The notes under the pieces are model-generated. The model was given only the letters and a program-made list of their open reading frames with translations. It did not search any database and was not told where the DNA came from. This document shows, in pieces, positions 34,353 to 43,083 of a DNA stretch of 64,000 bases. This stretch comes from Planococcus circulans (GTDB lineage: Bacteria; Bacillota; Bacilli; Bacillales_A; Planococcaceae): contig NZ_JAIQCL010000002.1 in assembly GCF_020023385.1 (NCBI RefSeq), positions 186,001-250,000 on the forward strand. Direction: 5' to 3'. The translations under genes and the position numbers were made by a program. How positions within the stretch are numbered: the first letter of the stretch is position 1; the number at the start of each line of letters is the position of its first letter.

Positions 34353-34886
34353 GCCATGTTCCTCCTCAGTGGGTGAACGAATTGGTTTTGATCCGGGTCC
34401 GGGAGTCTGATATTCAACTATCGCTCCTTGGCTTACGGTTCAGCTGCAATGCGAAAACTTCGGCTCTTTGGGACATGAATGGAACAGGGGGTGACTTTCT
34501 CTTCAACTGATGAGATTCGTAATACAATCGTCAATAGTACATAAAGTAAAAAGAAGACCTTCTTGTTATAATTTCTCCTGGCAATCGCCGCTTTCAGCGG
34601 TTGGATATCTAATGAACGTTCTGCAATTTACTCACATGAAATTTTACTTCCTTCAATAAGGCACTTCTATTATAAAGAATTTTTATTCAAATAGCAAATA
34701 ATTATCATAAAAATCAGTTTATTTAGCTGGATTAGCAATAGTGTTAAATAAGGCTTCATACTTACTAGAGAGTAATATTCCTTTGATTTTGGAGATGTCC
34801 TTTATCCATTTACGGGTAAAGAATAAGTAGGAATACAGAAAGAGAGTGTATACAGAGGTTCGTCTAACCAGAGGAGGAGGCCGATC

Positions 34887-35666
34887 ATGAACATCGGAAT
34901 TATCGGAACAGGGAATATCGCTACGTATTTATTGGAACAGGTGAACGGTAAACAGAAAGCTCATGGAAGAATAATTGCGGTTTTCGGACGCAACCAGGAA
35001 ATGGGCCACCAATTGAGTGAGCAGTTCAGCGCCGATTTCTACACGGATCTTCAAGCGTTTTTGAAGTTGCCGCTCGATATCGTCGTAGAAGCCACGACTG
35101 TGGAAGCGGCTCGGCTCTATGTGAAAGACGTCGTCACCCATAAAAAAGACCTCGTCGTCAGCAGCATTGGCGTCTTTAAAGATGCCGGCTTCCTGGATGA
35201 ACTTAAAGCCTTGGCTGAGTCTTTGGAGACGCAAATCTATCTGCCGTCCGGTGCCATCGGTGGACTCGACGTCCTTCAATCGGCGAAAGCAGCTGGCGGC
35301 CTGGAGCAGGTTCAGCTTACGACAAGGAAATCACCGGCGTCGCTCGGAATGGATGCAGACAAAGAAAAGGTGATATTCGAAGGCTCTGCACGCGACGCCG
35401 TCGAACAATTCCCGAAGAACGTCAATGTGGCAATGACACTCGCATTGGCAGGGATCGGCATCGAGAAAACTTCGGTGCGCATCATCGTCGATCCGGCCGT
35501 TGAACAGAATACCCATACCATCGAAGCGGAAGGGGATTTCGGCAAGCTGCAGCTGCAGGTTGAAAACCATCCGATGCCGAGCAATCCGAAGACGAGCCTT
35601 CTGGCTGCATTGAGTATTTTGGCTGTCTTGCAGAATAAGGATGGGGCTTTGAAGATCGGGAATTGA
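34887..35666 (+). CDS. nadX: Aspartate dehydrogenase
   Basis: A 259-residue NAD(P)-dependent enzyme that oxidises L-aspartate to iminoaspartate, the first step of NAD synthesis in organisms or conditions lacking L-aspartate oxidase. The Rossmann motif GIIGTGNIA is at residues 4-12. VEATTVEAARLYVKDV, SGAIGGLDVLQSAKAAGG, RKSPASL and the QNTHTIEAEG block with the catalytic His match NadX. Full length. AGGAGGAGG lies about 7 nt before the ATG. nadB, nadA and nadC are not adjacent, so it works apart from a nad operon. Confidence 0.92.
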   Translation: MNIGIIGTGNIATYLLEQVNGKQKAHGRIIAVFGRNQEMGHQLSEQFSADFYTDLQAFLKLPLDIVVEATTVEAARLYVKDVVTHKKDLVVSSIGVFKDAGFLDELKALAESLETQIYLPSGAIGGLDVLQSAKAAGGLEQVQLTTRKSPASLGMDADKEKVIFEGSARDAVEQFPKNVNVAMTLALAGIGIEKTSVRIIVDPAVEQNTHTIEAEGDFGKLQLQVENHPMPSNPKTSLLAALSILAVLQNKDGALKIGN

Positions 35667-35845
35667 GACCGGCTTTTAGTTTTGAATAATGAATTTCTCC
35701 AATGTGAAAGTGGTCGTGCGTTGAAAACTTTATCACTTAAGGATTTGTCAGATTGCAATCGGTGTATTGGCATTTGATGGGAGTAGAAGTATGGACTTTC
35801 GGCCGATTTGTAAAACCAAATGAATGAGTGGGGAGGTAATTCGAG

Positions 35846-37024
35846 GTGGAAGTGAACAATGAACGGTTACTGGCAATGCTGGAGGAAGTGAACCAAATCA
35901 CTTCAGAAGGTGAAGGGATCACACGCCTGGCTTATACGGAGCAGGAACAAGCGGCATTGGACTGGTTCGTCGAAAAATGTCAGCAGCATTCGATTCGAAC
36001 GCACCGCGATGCCATCGGCAATGTATTCGGAACTGTGGGTCCCGAAAGTGAAAACGGCATTCTGATCGGATCGCATCTGGATACGGTCAAACACGGCGGG
36101 AAATATGACGGGGCGCTTGGTGTCGTTGCGGGATTGGAGTTGTTGATTACGCTTGCTGAAAATAGCACGCCGTTAAAGAGACCTGTGACAGCCGCTTCAT
36201 TCCGCGGTGAAGAATCGAATATTTTGGGCGGTACGTTCGGCAGCCGCGCGTTTTGCGGAACCATCCAGATTGACGATGATTTTAACGAACGGTTGAAAAG
36301 TACGCCTTTCAGCGTTCAGCAAATCGAAGAGTCATATGGGGCAGAACGCTACAGCGATTATTTGGAACTCCACATCGAGCAGGGAAGAAAACTGGAGGCT
36401 GAAAGTGCACCTATCGGAATTGTCCATGCGATTGCCGGCATCAAGCGGCTGGATGTCACAGTCTATGGAGAAGCTGCGCATTCCGGAACCACCGGGATGA
36501 AAGAACGAAAAGACGCATTAATCAGTACGGCGAAAATCCTGCTGGAATTTGAGCATATCGTCAAGTCGTTTGACGAACCGAATGTCGGAACAGTCGGTGA
36601 ACTGTATGTCCATCCGAATTTAGCGAACGTCGTACCGGGACGAGTGGACTTCACCCTTGAAATCAGGGGGACGAATATAAAATTCATGCGCGAAATAGCG
36701 GACCGGTTTACGGCTTATGCAACGACTCACCACAGAGTGAGCATCAAGCCGAATATCGAAAAGTATCCATCCGATTTATCCGAAAAGATAGTTGCGACTG
36801 TAAAGCGGGTATGCAAGGAAGCTGGACTGGAATACCGGGTCATGATGAGTGGCGCGAACCACGACGCCAATTCACTGGCTGCCGTCATGGATTCTGGGCT
36901 TATCTTTATTCCTTGCCTGCATGGTGTCAGCCACAACCCGAAAGAATTCGCTGAACCAGCTGACATCGAGACTGGTGCGAATGTGCTATTAGCGAGTGTT
37001 TTGAAGTTGGCTGAACTGGACTAA
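35846..37024 (+). CDS. Zn-dependent hydrolase, allantoate amidohydrolase / N-carbamoyl amino acid hydrolase family
   Basis: A 392-residue M20-fold bimetal enzyme. Metal and substrate residues are visible in GSHLDTVKHGGKYDGALGV (His, Asp), RGEESNILGGTFGSRAF (Glu) and LHIEQGRKLE (His, Glu), and a late His in MMSGANHDANSLAAV and HGVSHNPKE. These are the marks of the AllC/AmaB/HyuC group that cleave ureido or carbamoyl groups in purine or hydantoin degradation. Exact substrate is open. A GTG start at 35846 has GGGAGG 9 nt upstream; a second GTG at 35852 is possible. It follows nadX by 180 bp with no terminator between, so weak coupling is possible. Confidence 0.88.
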   Translation: MEVNNERLLAMLEEVNQITSEGEGITRLAYTEQEQAALDWFVEKCQQHSIRTHRDAIGNVFGTVGPESENGILIGSHLDTVKHGGKYDGALGVVAGLELLITLAENSTPLKRPVTAASFRGEESNILGGTFGSRAFCGTIQIDDDFNERLKSTPFSVQQIEESYGAERYSDYLELHIEQGRKLEAESAPIGIVHAIAGIKRLDVTVYGEAAHSGTTGMKERKDALISTAKILLEFEHIVKSFDEPNVGTVGELYVHPNLANVVPGRVDFTLEIRGTNIKFMREIADRFTAYATTHHRVSIKPNIEKYPSDLSEKIVATVKRVCKEAGLEYRVMMSGANHDANSLAAVMDSGLIFIPCLHGVSHNPKEFAEPADIETGANVLLASVLKLAELD

Positions 37025-37040
37025 GAGGATCTTCTGAATA

Positions 37041-37079
37041 AAAAAAGCTGCTATTCCTTTTTGGAATGGCAGCTTTTTT
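37041..37079 (+). terminator. Terminator after the amidohydrolase
   Basis: AAAAAGCTGCTATTCC and GGAATGGCAGCTTTTTT with loop TTTTT. The stem core ATTCC/GGAAT recurs at 37793-37831 and 41154-41188. Confidence 0.9.
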
Positions 37080-37281
37080 CGCTAACAGAAATTCAAGTAT
37101 CTGCTATCACTTCGCCATCCCAGGCGTTAAAAATACTCACATCAACGAAACGAAAATTAGAAAAACTAGATCGATTTAAAATTAAAAATAAGCTTTTTTG
37201 TAGGAAATAGACCACACGCAGAGAACATATATAAAGAATATGCTTTTGCTGCTTTTTAAAAAAAGTGAAAGGGTGTCATTT

Positions 37282-37749
37282 ATGAAACCAGGAACTCGCA
37301 CAGAGATGATGGAGCGGCTTGGCTTTTTCATCGGCACGTGGAAAGTAGAAGTGACCCATCCGCATCTTCAGCCGAATCCGATTGTCGGTGAAACAAAATT
37401 TGAATGGCTGGATGAAACGTATATCATCCAGCGTACGCACATAGATAAAGCAGAATTTCCGAGCAGTACGGTCATCTATGACTGGGATTTGGCTTCGGGC
37501 AATTACGTGCAGCATTATTTTGACACGCGTGGCGTAACGCGTTTGTATCAGATGAGTTTTGAGGGGGGCGTTTGGAAGCTGTGGAGAGAGGCGGCTGACT
37601 TTTCGCCACTCGATTTTCTTCAGCGTTTTATCGGAGAAATTGATGAAAGCGGAAATGTGATAGAGAGTGTGTGGGAACAGTCTGAAGATGGGGTCGACTG
37701 GAAACCTGATTTCAAGCTTCTGTTCAAAAGAAAAGAGCGGGCGCTATAG
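37282..37749 (+). CDS. Hypothetical protein, DUF1579-like beta-barrel
   Basis: About 155 residues. FFIGTWKVEVTHPHLQP, GETKFEWLDETYIIQRTHI, STVIYDWDLASGNYVQHYFDTRGVTRLYQMSF and WKLWREAADFSPLDFLQRFIGEI give a run of alternating strands typical of calycin-like proteins and resemble DUF1579. No catalytic residues are clear. GAAAGGGTG is about 7 nt before the ATG at 37282; the frame open to 37240 adds a leader with no ribosome site. The terminator downstream is shared with arr. Confidence 0.65.
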   Translation: MKPGTRTEMMERLGFFIGTWKVEVTHPHLQPNPIVGETKFEWLDETYIIQRTHIDKAEFPSSTVIYDWDLASGNYVQHYFDTRGVTRLYQMSFEGGVWKLWREAADFSPLDFLQRFIGEIDESGNVIESVWEQSEDGVDWKPDFKLLFKRKERAL

Positions 37750-37792
37750 GCCAAGAACGGTCAACTATTGTAAAAGTCTTTCCACTAAAAAA

Positions 37793-37831
37793 AGCCGGTC
37801 GCCAGACCTTTTTGGAATGGCGGCTGGCTTC
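37793..37831 (-). terminator. Hairpin between DUF1579-like gene and arr
   Basis: AGCCGGTCGCCA pairs loosely with TGGCGGCTGGCT; an A run (37786-37793) gives the minus strand a T tail. It serves arr on the minus strand and possibly the plus-strand gene. Confidence 0.65.
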
Positions 37832-37853
37832 ATAATTGGTCCTTTTGAAAAGG

Positions 37854-38270
37854 TCAATCAATTATGATTGCCTTGCCCTGCTCGCGCAAAGCCTTTAAGG
37901 ATGTAAGCATATGATTGATTTCTTCTTCGGAATGTCTTTCCCAAGCACCTAATTCGGCGATGACTTTGAGAGGCGACTTAGATCTGTAAGAGCGTGTTGG
38001 ATTTCCAGGAAACCGCTTGTCGGTCAAATTCGGGTCATTCTCAAAATCACCCAACGGCTCTACGAGATAAATTCTTTCTTTGGAATTGGAGGCTGCTAAT
38101 TCTGCTCCCCATTTAGCAGCCTCCAAGGTGGCCGTGAAATAGATGTAATTGGATTTCCTATCCTGGTAGTTGGATGCGTGCTGCGCCTCCAATAGCTCCC
38201 CAATCTCCAATTCCGCTTTTGTTCCGTGAAAGAAAGGGCCAAGGTCTAAGATATCTTTTTTTTCATCCAT
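37854..38270 (-). CDS. arr: NAD(+)-rifampin ADP-ribosyltransferase
   Basis: A 138-residue protein matching chromosomal and integron Arr enzymes end to end: GPFFHGTKAELEIGELLEAQ, YIYFTATLEAAKWGAELA, RIYLVEPLG, DPNLTDKRFPGNPTRSYRSKSPLKVIAELGAWE. They move ADP-ribose from NAD+ to a hydroxyl of rifamycins and so inactivate them. The NAD-binding H-Y/F-x and the distal Asp (HSEEEINH region) are consistent. GAGGCAGAT is before the ATG, a modest site. It sits alone between terminators, not on a mobile element, so it appears an intrinsic gene. Activity is family-inferred. Confidence 0.93.
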   Translation of the reverse strand: MDEKKDILDLGPFFHGTKAELEIGELLEAQHASNYQDRKSNYIYFTATLEAAKWGAELAASNSKERIYLVEPLGDFENDPNLTDKRFPGNPTRSYRSKSPLKVIAELGAWERHSEEEINHMLTSLKALREQGKAIIID

Positions 38271-38532
38271 ACGGATCTGCCTCCTGTTCTGTAGCTTTGT
38301 CTACTAGTATAAGGCAGAGATTAGAGCAAGAATAGTCTGTAAATAAGGTGTTGTTAGCGGTATAATAGAAGTAGAGAGACTGATGCCGAACAATGATTGT
38401 CTATTGCATATAATTTCTATAATCAAAACCTACTTTCTCAAAGTTGATAGTGAGAAGTAGGTTATTTTTATAGTTTCATGAAATAGAAGGAATTGAGTTT
38501 TCGCTATTGCAGAACTGAAAGGGGGATTCGCA

Positions 38533-39531
38533 ATGAAAGTAACGCGCAAAATGGTCAATAAGCAATTGAGGTTCAGGGGGATGCTGCTGGACCGGCTGGT
38601 GACGAAATCGTCGGAAGAAAAATTTATCCAGTCGATGCACAACTCGAAAGAGCAGATGGACAAGCGCTTTAAAGGAAAAGATGTGGAGGGCTTGGATTGC
38701 AGTGAAGAATGGGTGAGCCGCGGGGACGGGTCTTCAATTCGTGTACGGATCTACAAACCGCGTGCCGCTGTAAAAGAGTTGCCGGGAGTGCTGTGGATGC
38801 ATGGCGGCGGCTATGCACAGGGCGTTCCGGAGATGAGCGGGGATATGTATAAACGTTTGATCGATACGAGCGATTGCGTCATTGTGGCACCGGATTATCG
38901 CCTGTCGATCGACGCACCTTACCCGGCGGCGCTGGACGATTGCTACAAGGTCCTGGTGTGGATGAAAAACCATGCAGAGGAATTAGGCATCTGCGAAGAT
39001 CAGTTGATGGCGGGAGGTGAAAGTGCTGGTGGTGGATTGACGGTGGCAGTGGCGTTGCTTGCGCGTGATAGAGGAGATGTTCACTTGGCGTTTCACATGC
39101 CGCTTTATCCAATGCTTGATGACCGGATGCTATCGGAATCTGCCAGAGAAAATAACGCTTATGTCTGGAATTCAGCTACCAATCGCTGGGGCTGGAAACT
39201 GTATCTTGGTGATCTATATGGACGGAATGTGCCGAGTTATGCAGCTCCAGGACGCGCGGTCGATTGCCGAAATTTGCCGCCGGCTGTCACGTTCGTCGGA
39301 GACCTCGAACCGTTCCGGGATGAGACGATCCGCTATGTGGAGAATTTAAGAGCTATAGGCATTCCGGTCGACTTCAGGATCTATAAAGGCGCTTACCACG
39401 GCTTTGACATCATCAACCCGAACGCGGACATCAGCAAAGCGGCGAGGGACTTTTTGATGGAATCGTTTAACTATGCGACTGTGCATTATTTTGCGCCGCA
39501 GCCATCATCTCTGAATCGTCACCATACCTAA
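38533..39531 (+). CDS. Alpha/beta hydrolase (hormone-sensitive lipase / esterase family)
   Basis: A 332-residue esterase of the HSL branch. The oxyanion-hole motif is HGGGYAQG at about 96-103 and the nucleophile elbow is GESAGGG; the acid and His are within DLEPFRDETIRYV and AYHGFDII near the C-terminus. Like other family IV bacterial esterases, it should cleave short acyl esters; specificity is unknown. The ATG at 38533 has AAAGGGGG 10 nt upstream. A terminator at 39583 follows. Monocistronic. Confidence 0.9.
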   Translation: MKVTRKMVNKQLRFRGMLLDRLVTKSSEEKFIQSMHNSKEQMDKRFKGKDVEGLDCSEEWVSRGDGSSIRVRIYKPRAAVKELPGVLWMHGGGYAQGVPEMSGDMYKRLIDTSDCVIVAPDYRLSIDAPYPAALDDCYKVLVWMKNHAEELGICEDQLMAGGESAGGGLTVAVALLARDRGDVHLAFHMPLYPMLDDRMLSESARENNAYVWNSATNRWGWKLYLGDLYGRNVPSYAAPGRAVDCRNLPPAVTFVGDLEPFRDETIRYVENLRAIGIPVDFRIYKGAYHGFDIINPNADISKAARDFLMESFNYATVHYFAPQPSSLNRHHT

Positions 39532-39582
39532 TTGCGGCTAATTATTGTAGTTCGCAGGGAATTGAAGTTGCTTCACCAGTCG

Positions 39583-39616
39583 GAAACCATCTTTCTTCGG
39601 AAAGGTGGTTTTATTT
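39583..39616 (+). terminator. Terminator after the esterase
   Basis: AAACCATCTTTC and GGAAAGGTGGTTT around a short TTC loop, then TATTT. One or two mismatches. The remaining 39617-39856 is AT-rich with no feature. Confidence 0.7.
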
Positions 39617-39856
39617 GCGTAAGGTATTTGGTGGGTCGAAATATACAGGTCAATACATGTCTATTGGTATAAGAAATTCTAACGAAATTAAGAGCGTCCA
39701 TTACTAAAGAATTGAATATTCTAAATATATTTACTATTTTTTATTTTATTGCTAAGCTGTTTTTGAGCAAAGTAAAAGACTTGAAAAAAGGAGAATCGAA
39801 AGGCCCTCAAAAGAGCGTGTTAGCTACAAGTAAAAAAACAGAAGGAGTGGGGATTT

Positions 39857-41053
39857 TTGAAAAGAAAATGGGCGGGTACAGTTGGGGTATTAAGTTTGTG
39901 TACAGCATTGGCAATGCCGGTATATGCGGTGGAAAATGAAACGAAACCAGCGCAGCATCATCATGATAATGGCATTTCCGGATTTATCGATTACCAGGAG
40001 CTGCAAAAAAGTCTGAAGCAAATTGCAGCCACCAGCAAAGGAACAGTTCAATTGGATGTGGCCGGGCAGTCTCATGAAGGTTTGGATATCTATACTGCAC
40101 GGGTCGGTACGGGAGACAAGGTGCTTCTTGTCCAAAGTGAAATCCATGGCAACGAAAAAACAGGAACGGTCGCGATTCTCAATCTATTGAAAACCTTATC
40201 CAATAATTCAAAGGAATCACGTGCTATCCGTGAAGAAGTGACGGTCGTTTTCATGCCGATGATGAATCCCGATGCTTCGGAAGCGGATAAGCGCCGCAAC
40301 AGCCTAACGTGGAGTGAGACGCTGGAAAGCTTCCCTCAATTGGCAGGCGCAACGCCTTCGTGGAACTACTTGGACCGCGGCATCAGCCAAAACTATGATT
40401 ACGGCGCCAATCCCGGGTTTGACGTGAACCGCGATTTCAATCCGGATCTTGAGTATGTGCCGCAAGCACAGGACTTCCCAGGAGCTTCAAACCAGCCGGG
40501 ATGGTTCATCACACCGGAAGCGCAGACTTCCCGTGACGTCTACACCTCGCTGCAGGAAGAGTTCGGCAATGTGGACGTCTTTGTCGACTTGCACCACCAG
40601 GGCCTTTACTATGTCGATGGCACAGCTGATCCTGTAACGCTTTCCCTGTCGGCACAATTTGTTCCGGATCCATCCACTCCTGAAGGCGCGAAGTATGCCG
40701 AGTATGCCGACAACTACGATTACGATTTCTCGAGACAATTGAACTTGTTGGCATACAACGAACTTCAGTCCTACGGCGAGTCGAAATTCACCAACATCTC
40801 ACTCTATTCGCAAGGGCTTGACCTTCCCGGAACAGCACTCGGAAGCTACGCTTTGAATGGCAGCGGCACCGTCTTGTTTGAAGTAAGAGGGCAGACACAG
40901 AGCCTGGGGCAAAAAGAAAAAGGGCAATTGGTCAAATCGGTTGAACGCGGCCTTTCCGGAATCATTGAAGGGGTCGCAGACGATTCCGTCGAACAGTTGG
41001 ATCCGGAAGCTTACGAAGAGATTCCGCTTACGGCTTATCGTCCAGCATTTTAA
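39857..41053 (+). CDS. M14 family zinc carboxypeptidase, secreted
   Basis: A 398-residue metallopeptidase with an N-terminal signal peptide (KRKWAGTVGVLSLCTALAMPVYA). The zinc ligands are His97 and Glu100 in SEIHGNEKTG, and His246 in VDLHHQGLYY; the general base Glu342 lies in FEVRGQTQ. The block MMNPDASEADKRRNS and the long insertion TPEAQTSRDVY belong to bacterial M14 D-type enzymes. It probably trims peptides or peptidoglycan outside the cell. TTG start at 39857; AAGGAGTGG lies about 8 nt upstream. A long upstream ORF in another frame (39712-39939) is a shadow. Monocistronic. Confidence 0.9.
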   Translation: MKRKWAGTVGVLSLCTALAMPVYAVENETKPAQHHHDNGISGFIDYQELQKSLKQIAATSKGTVQLDVAGQSHEGLDIYTARVGTGDKVLLVQSEIHGNEKTGTVAILNLLKTLSNNSKESRAIREEVTVVFMPMMNPDASEADKRRNSLTWSETLESFPQLAGATPSWNYLDRGISQNYDYGANPGFDVNRDFNPDLEYVPQAQDFPGASNQPGWFITPEAQTSRDVYTSLQEEFGNVDVFVDLHHQGLYYVDGTADPVTLSLSAQFVPDPSTPEGAKYAEYADNYDYDFSRQLNLLAYNELQSYGESKFTNISLYSQGLDLPGTALGSYALNGSGTVLFEVRGQTQSLGQKEKGQLVKSVERGLSGIIEGVADDSVEQLDPEAYEEIPLTAYRPAF

Positions 41054-41153
41054 TCGGGGATGCTGCAATCATCCATCACTCCAAGCAATCCAAGCACTAT
41101 CAGCGCACTGCTAGGTGGAAGTTGACTGCAGCAGCACAACCCAATACAAAGAT

Positions 41154-41188
41154 AACCGCCATTCCTTTTCCGGAATGGCGGTTGTTTT
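41154..41188. terminator. Bidirectional terminator between converging genes
   Basis: AACCGCCATTCC and GGAATGGCGGTT form a perfect 12-bp stem with T-rich flanks on both strands. It abuts the stop of the acetamidase gene (41188-41190). Confidence 0.88.
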
Positions 41189-42492
41189 CATTCTCCGTAT
41201 TGGGTTGTTACCAACTCCAGCAAATCGGTTTTCTTCAAATACTGCTCAGGCGCCAGGAAAGTGACGGTGACGACGCCCGGGTGGCGGCCGATTTCAATGG
41301 CGCCGGTGATGGTCGAGCGGTTCATGATTTCGGGTACGGTCACACCGAAGAAATCTGCGGCACGTTCCAGACCGTTTTCCGTGGCATCGTTCAAATTCGG
41401 TCCGGAGCCGATAAAGGAAACGGGATAGGACTTCTCGATTTTTGTGACGTTCCACGTGTCGGCGATCTGCTGTGCGGATTGTTTTTCTTCCGCAGTGAAA
41501 GGTTTCGCTGTATAAGGCAGGTCATCCACATTCGGCAACAGGATCGGCCCTTGGATATTCAAGCCTTTCAAAACGTGGACCTGAAGATGGGCAATGCCGG
41601 AAACGTCGGCTGTGTGCCCAGCGATTTCCCCATCGCCTTGCATGGCGTGCATATCGCCGAGGTAAACGCCGCCCCCGGCAACTTTCACGGGACAAATCAG
41701 CACAGCACCGGCACGCACCCGGTTGACGTCCAGATGTCCGTCTGTCCGGTGGGTCTCCAATTCTTCCTGCGTGCTCTTGAAATCATGGGGGGCACCGACC
41801 AGGAACGAACCAAAGTCACCCGCATTATGGGAATCCGGTGTCGGACGTGATGGCGTCGTCCCCAATTGGCCGAGGAACGGACGCATGCGGGCCATTGTGC
41901 CGACCAGGTCGTGCGGCGCAAATGTGACCACTGGATTCTGTACAGAAGCTTCTGGTGTTTTCATAAATGTACGTCCGTCACGAGCAATGGTTTCGGCAGA
42001 TTCCTGCGGCAAGGTCAAGCCAACATCGCCTTTTTCTCCAAAGAAGATGGTATAGCCGTTGGTGAAGACAAACGGAGTGGCGTCCGCTCCGCAATTCGCA
42101 CAGCGTATGGCTTCCATTCCGATGCCTTTAATGACGGTTTCGGGATTCTTTGTGCCGCATTCGGGACATTTGGCTGCTACGTAGCCGTCACCGTCTGCGC
42201 GGTCTTCAATCATTTTATCGTTGCCGGAAGCGGTGGCCTGTGAAGTTACGGTAACGGATTGGATCCGGATGGCGATGGCATCTCCGGGTTCTGCCCCTTC
42301 CACATAAACCGGTTTCGTCACTTCATGGCCGCCTTTGATGCTTGGGGTGATCATGGGTCCCCAGCAACCCGGAGCCGTATTGGCGATAATCGTTCCGCCA
42401 TCTTTCACGGGTCCCAGCATTTCTTTTCCGGGATCCAAAATGCCGTCTACAAAATGATTAACGAATAATGTCTCAACCGCTGTTTTGTCCAC
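41188..42492 (-). CDS. Acetamidase/formamidase family protein with zinc-ribbon-like insertion
   Basis: About 434 residues. It hydrolyses short amides by family membership. Typical blocks are GGTIIANTAPGCWGPMITP, VEGAEPGDAIAIRIQSV, GTMARMRPFLGQLGTTPS, PHDFKSTQEELE and HLDVNRVRAGAVLICPVKV. Unlike short relatives it holds a CPEC...CANC four-cysteine ribbon (CPECGTKNPE / IRCANCGAD) between about residues 110 and 138, likely a structural zinc. I start at the GTG at 42492, 6 nt after AGGAGG; an ATG just before it would put the ribosome site inside the gene. Adjacent to the M14 gene only by convergence. Confidence 0.88.
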   Translation of the reverse strand: MDKTAVETLFVNHFVDGILDPGKEMLGPVKDGGTIIANTAPGCWGPMITPSIKGGHEVTKPVYVEGAEPGDAIAIRIQSVTVTSQATASGNDKMIEDRADGDGYVAAKCPECGTKNPETVIKGIGMEAIRCANCGADATPFVFTNGYTIFFGEKGDVGLTLPQESAETIARDGRTFMKTPEASVQNPVVTFAPHDLVGTMARMRPFLGQLGTTPSRPTPDSHNAGDFGSFLVGAPHDFKSTQEELETHRTDGHLDVNRVRAGAVLICPVKVAGGGVYLGDMHAMQGDGEIAGHTADVSGIAHLQVHVLKGLNIQGPILLPNVDDLPYTAKPFTAEEKQSAQQIADTWNVTKIEKSYPVSFIGSGPNLNDATENGLERAADFFGVTVPEIMNRSTITGAIEIGRHPGVVTVTFLAPEQYLKKTDLLELVTTQYGE

Positions 42493-43083
42493 AAATATCC
42501 TCCTCATTTCTGTAATTGTCTGACTACTTGAATTATAGTCCGTTGAAAACATCTTTAATAGTTTTTAGCTCCGGGTGGATGAATCGGTATGAGGGGAGTT
42601 CGGCGACCACAACTTCCCAAGATATCCGGAACTAATAATTTTTTTAATGATTTATTTGGTTCGGTGAGGAAGGAACGGAAACCCAAAGGCACAAGGGGTT
42701 TTACCTTCTTTTTTTGTCAGAACCATTCGGTGCATGAAGCTTCACTTTTCTAGTTCAGCTGAAATTTTGATGAAAATCGTGTATAATTGATTGTTGACTC
42801 AGAAAAAAAAGTGACACGGAAGCGGAAAAGGACGGTTTTGGCTGACAAAATACCGCTCGTTCCCAGCATGAATAAGCTTAGGAATAGGCCGGTTCGAAAA
42901 GGTTTTAAAACAACTAGTTAAGTGGAAGACGGTACAGGTCAGTTAGCAGACCTGAACAGTTTAATGGGTTAAATGCGATTGCTTCATAAAAAATAAGTTG
43001 TATTGGTTTTGCATGGTACATATGTGTTGTCCAATAGAAGTAAACCCGCCGCAAATAATTTTAGACGGGAGCTATACATTAAG

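Noticed and set aside
34690-34720. Fur-box-like AT-rich stretch upstream of nadX
   Set aside because: AAATAATTATCATAAAA matches only a few consensus positions and there is no iron-related gene.
41122-41850. 242-codon plus-strand frame over the acetamidase gene
   Set aside because: Antisense shadow of the acetamidase gene; begins inside its terminator and has no family match or ribosome site.
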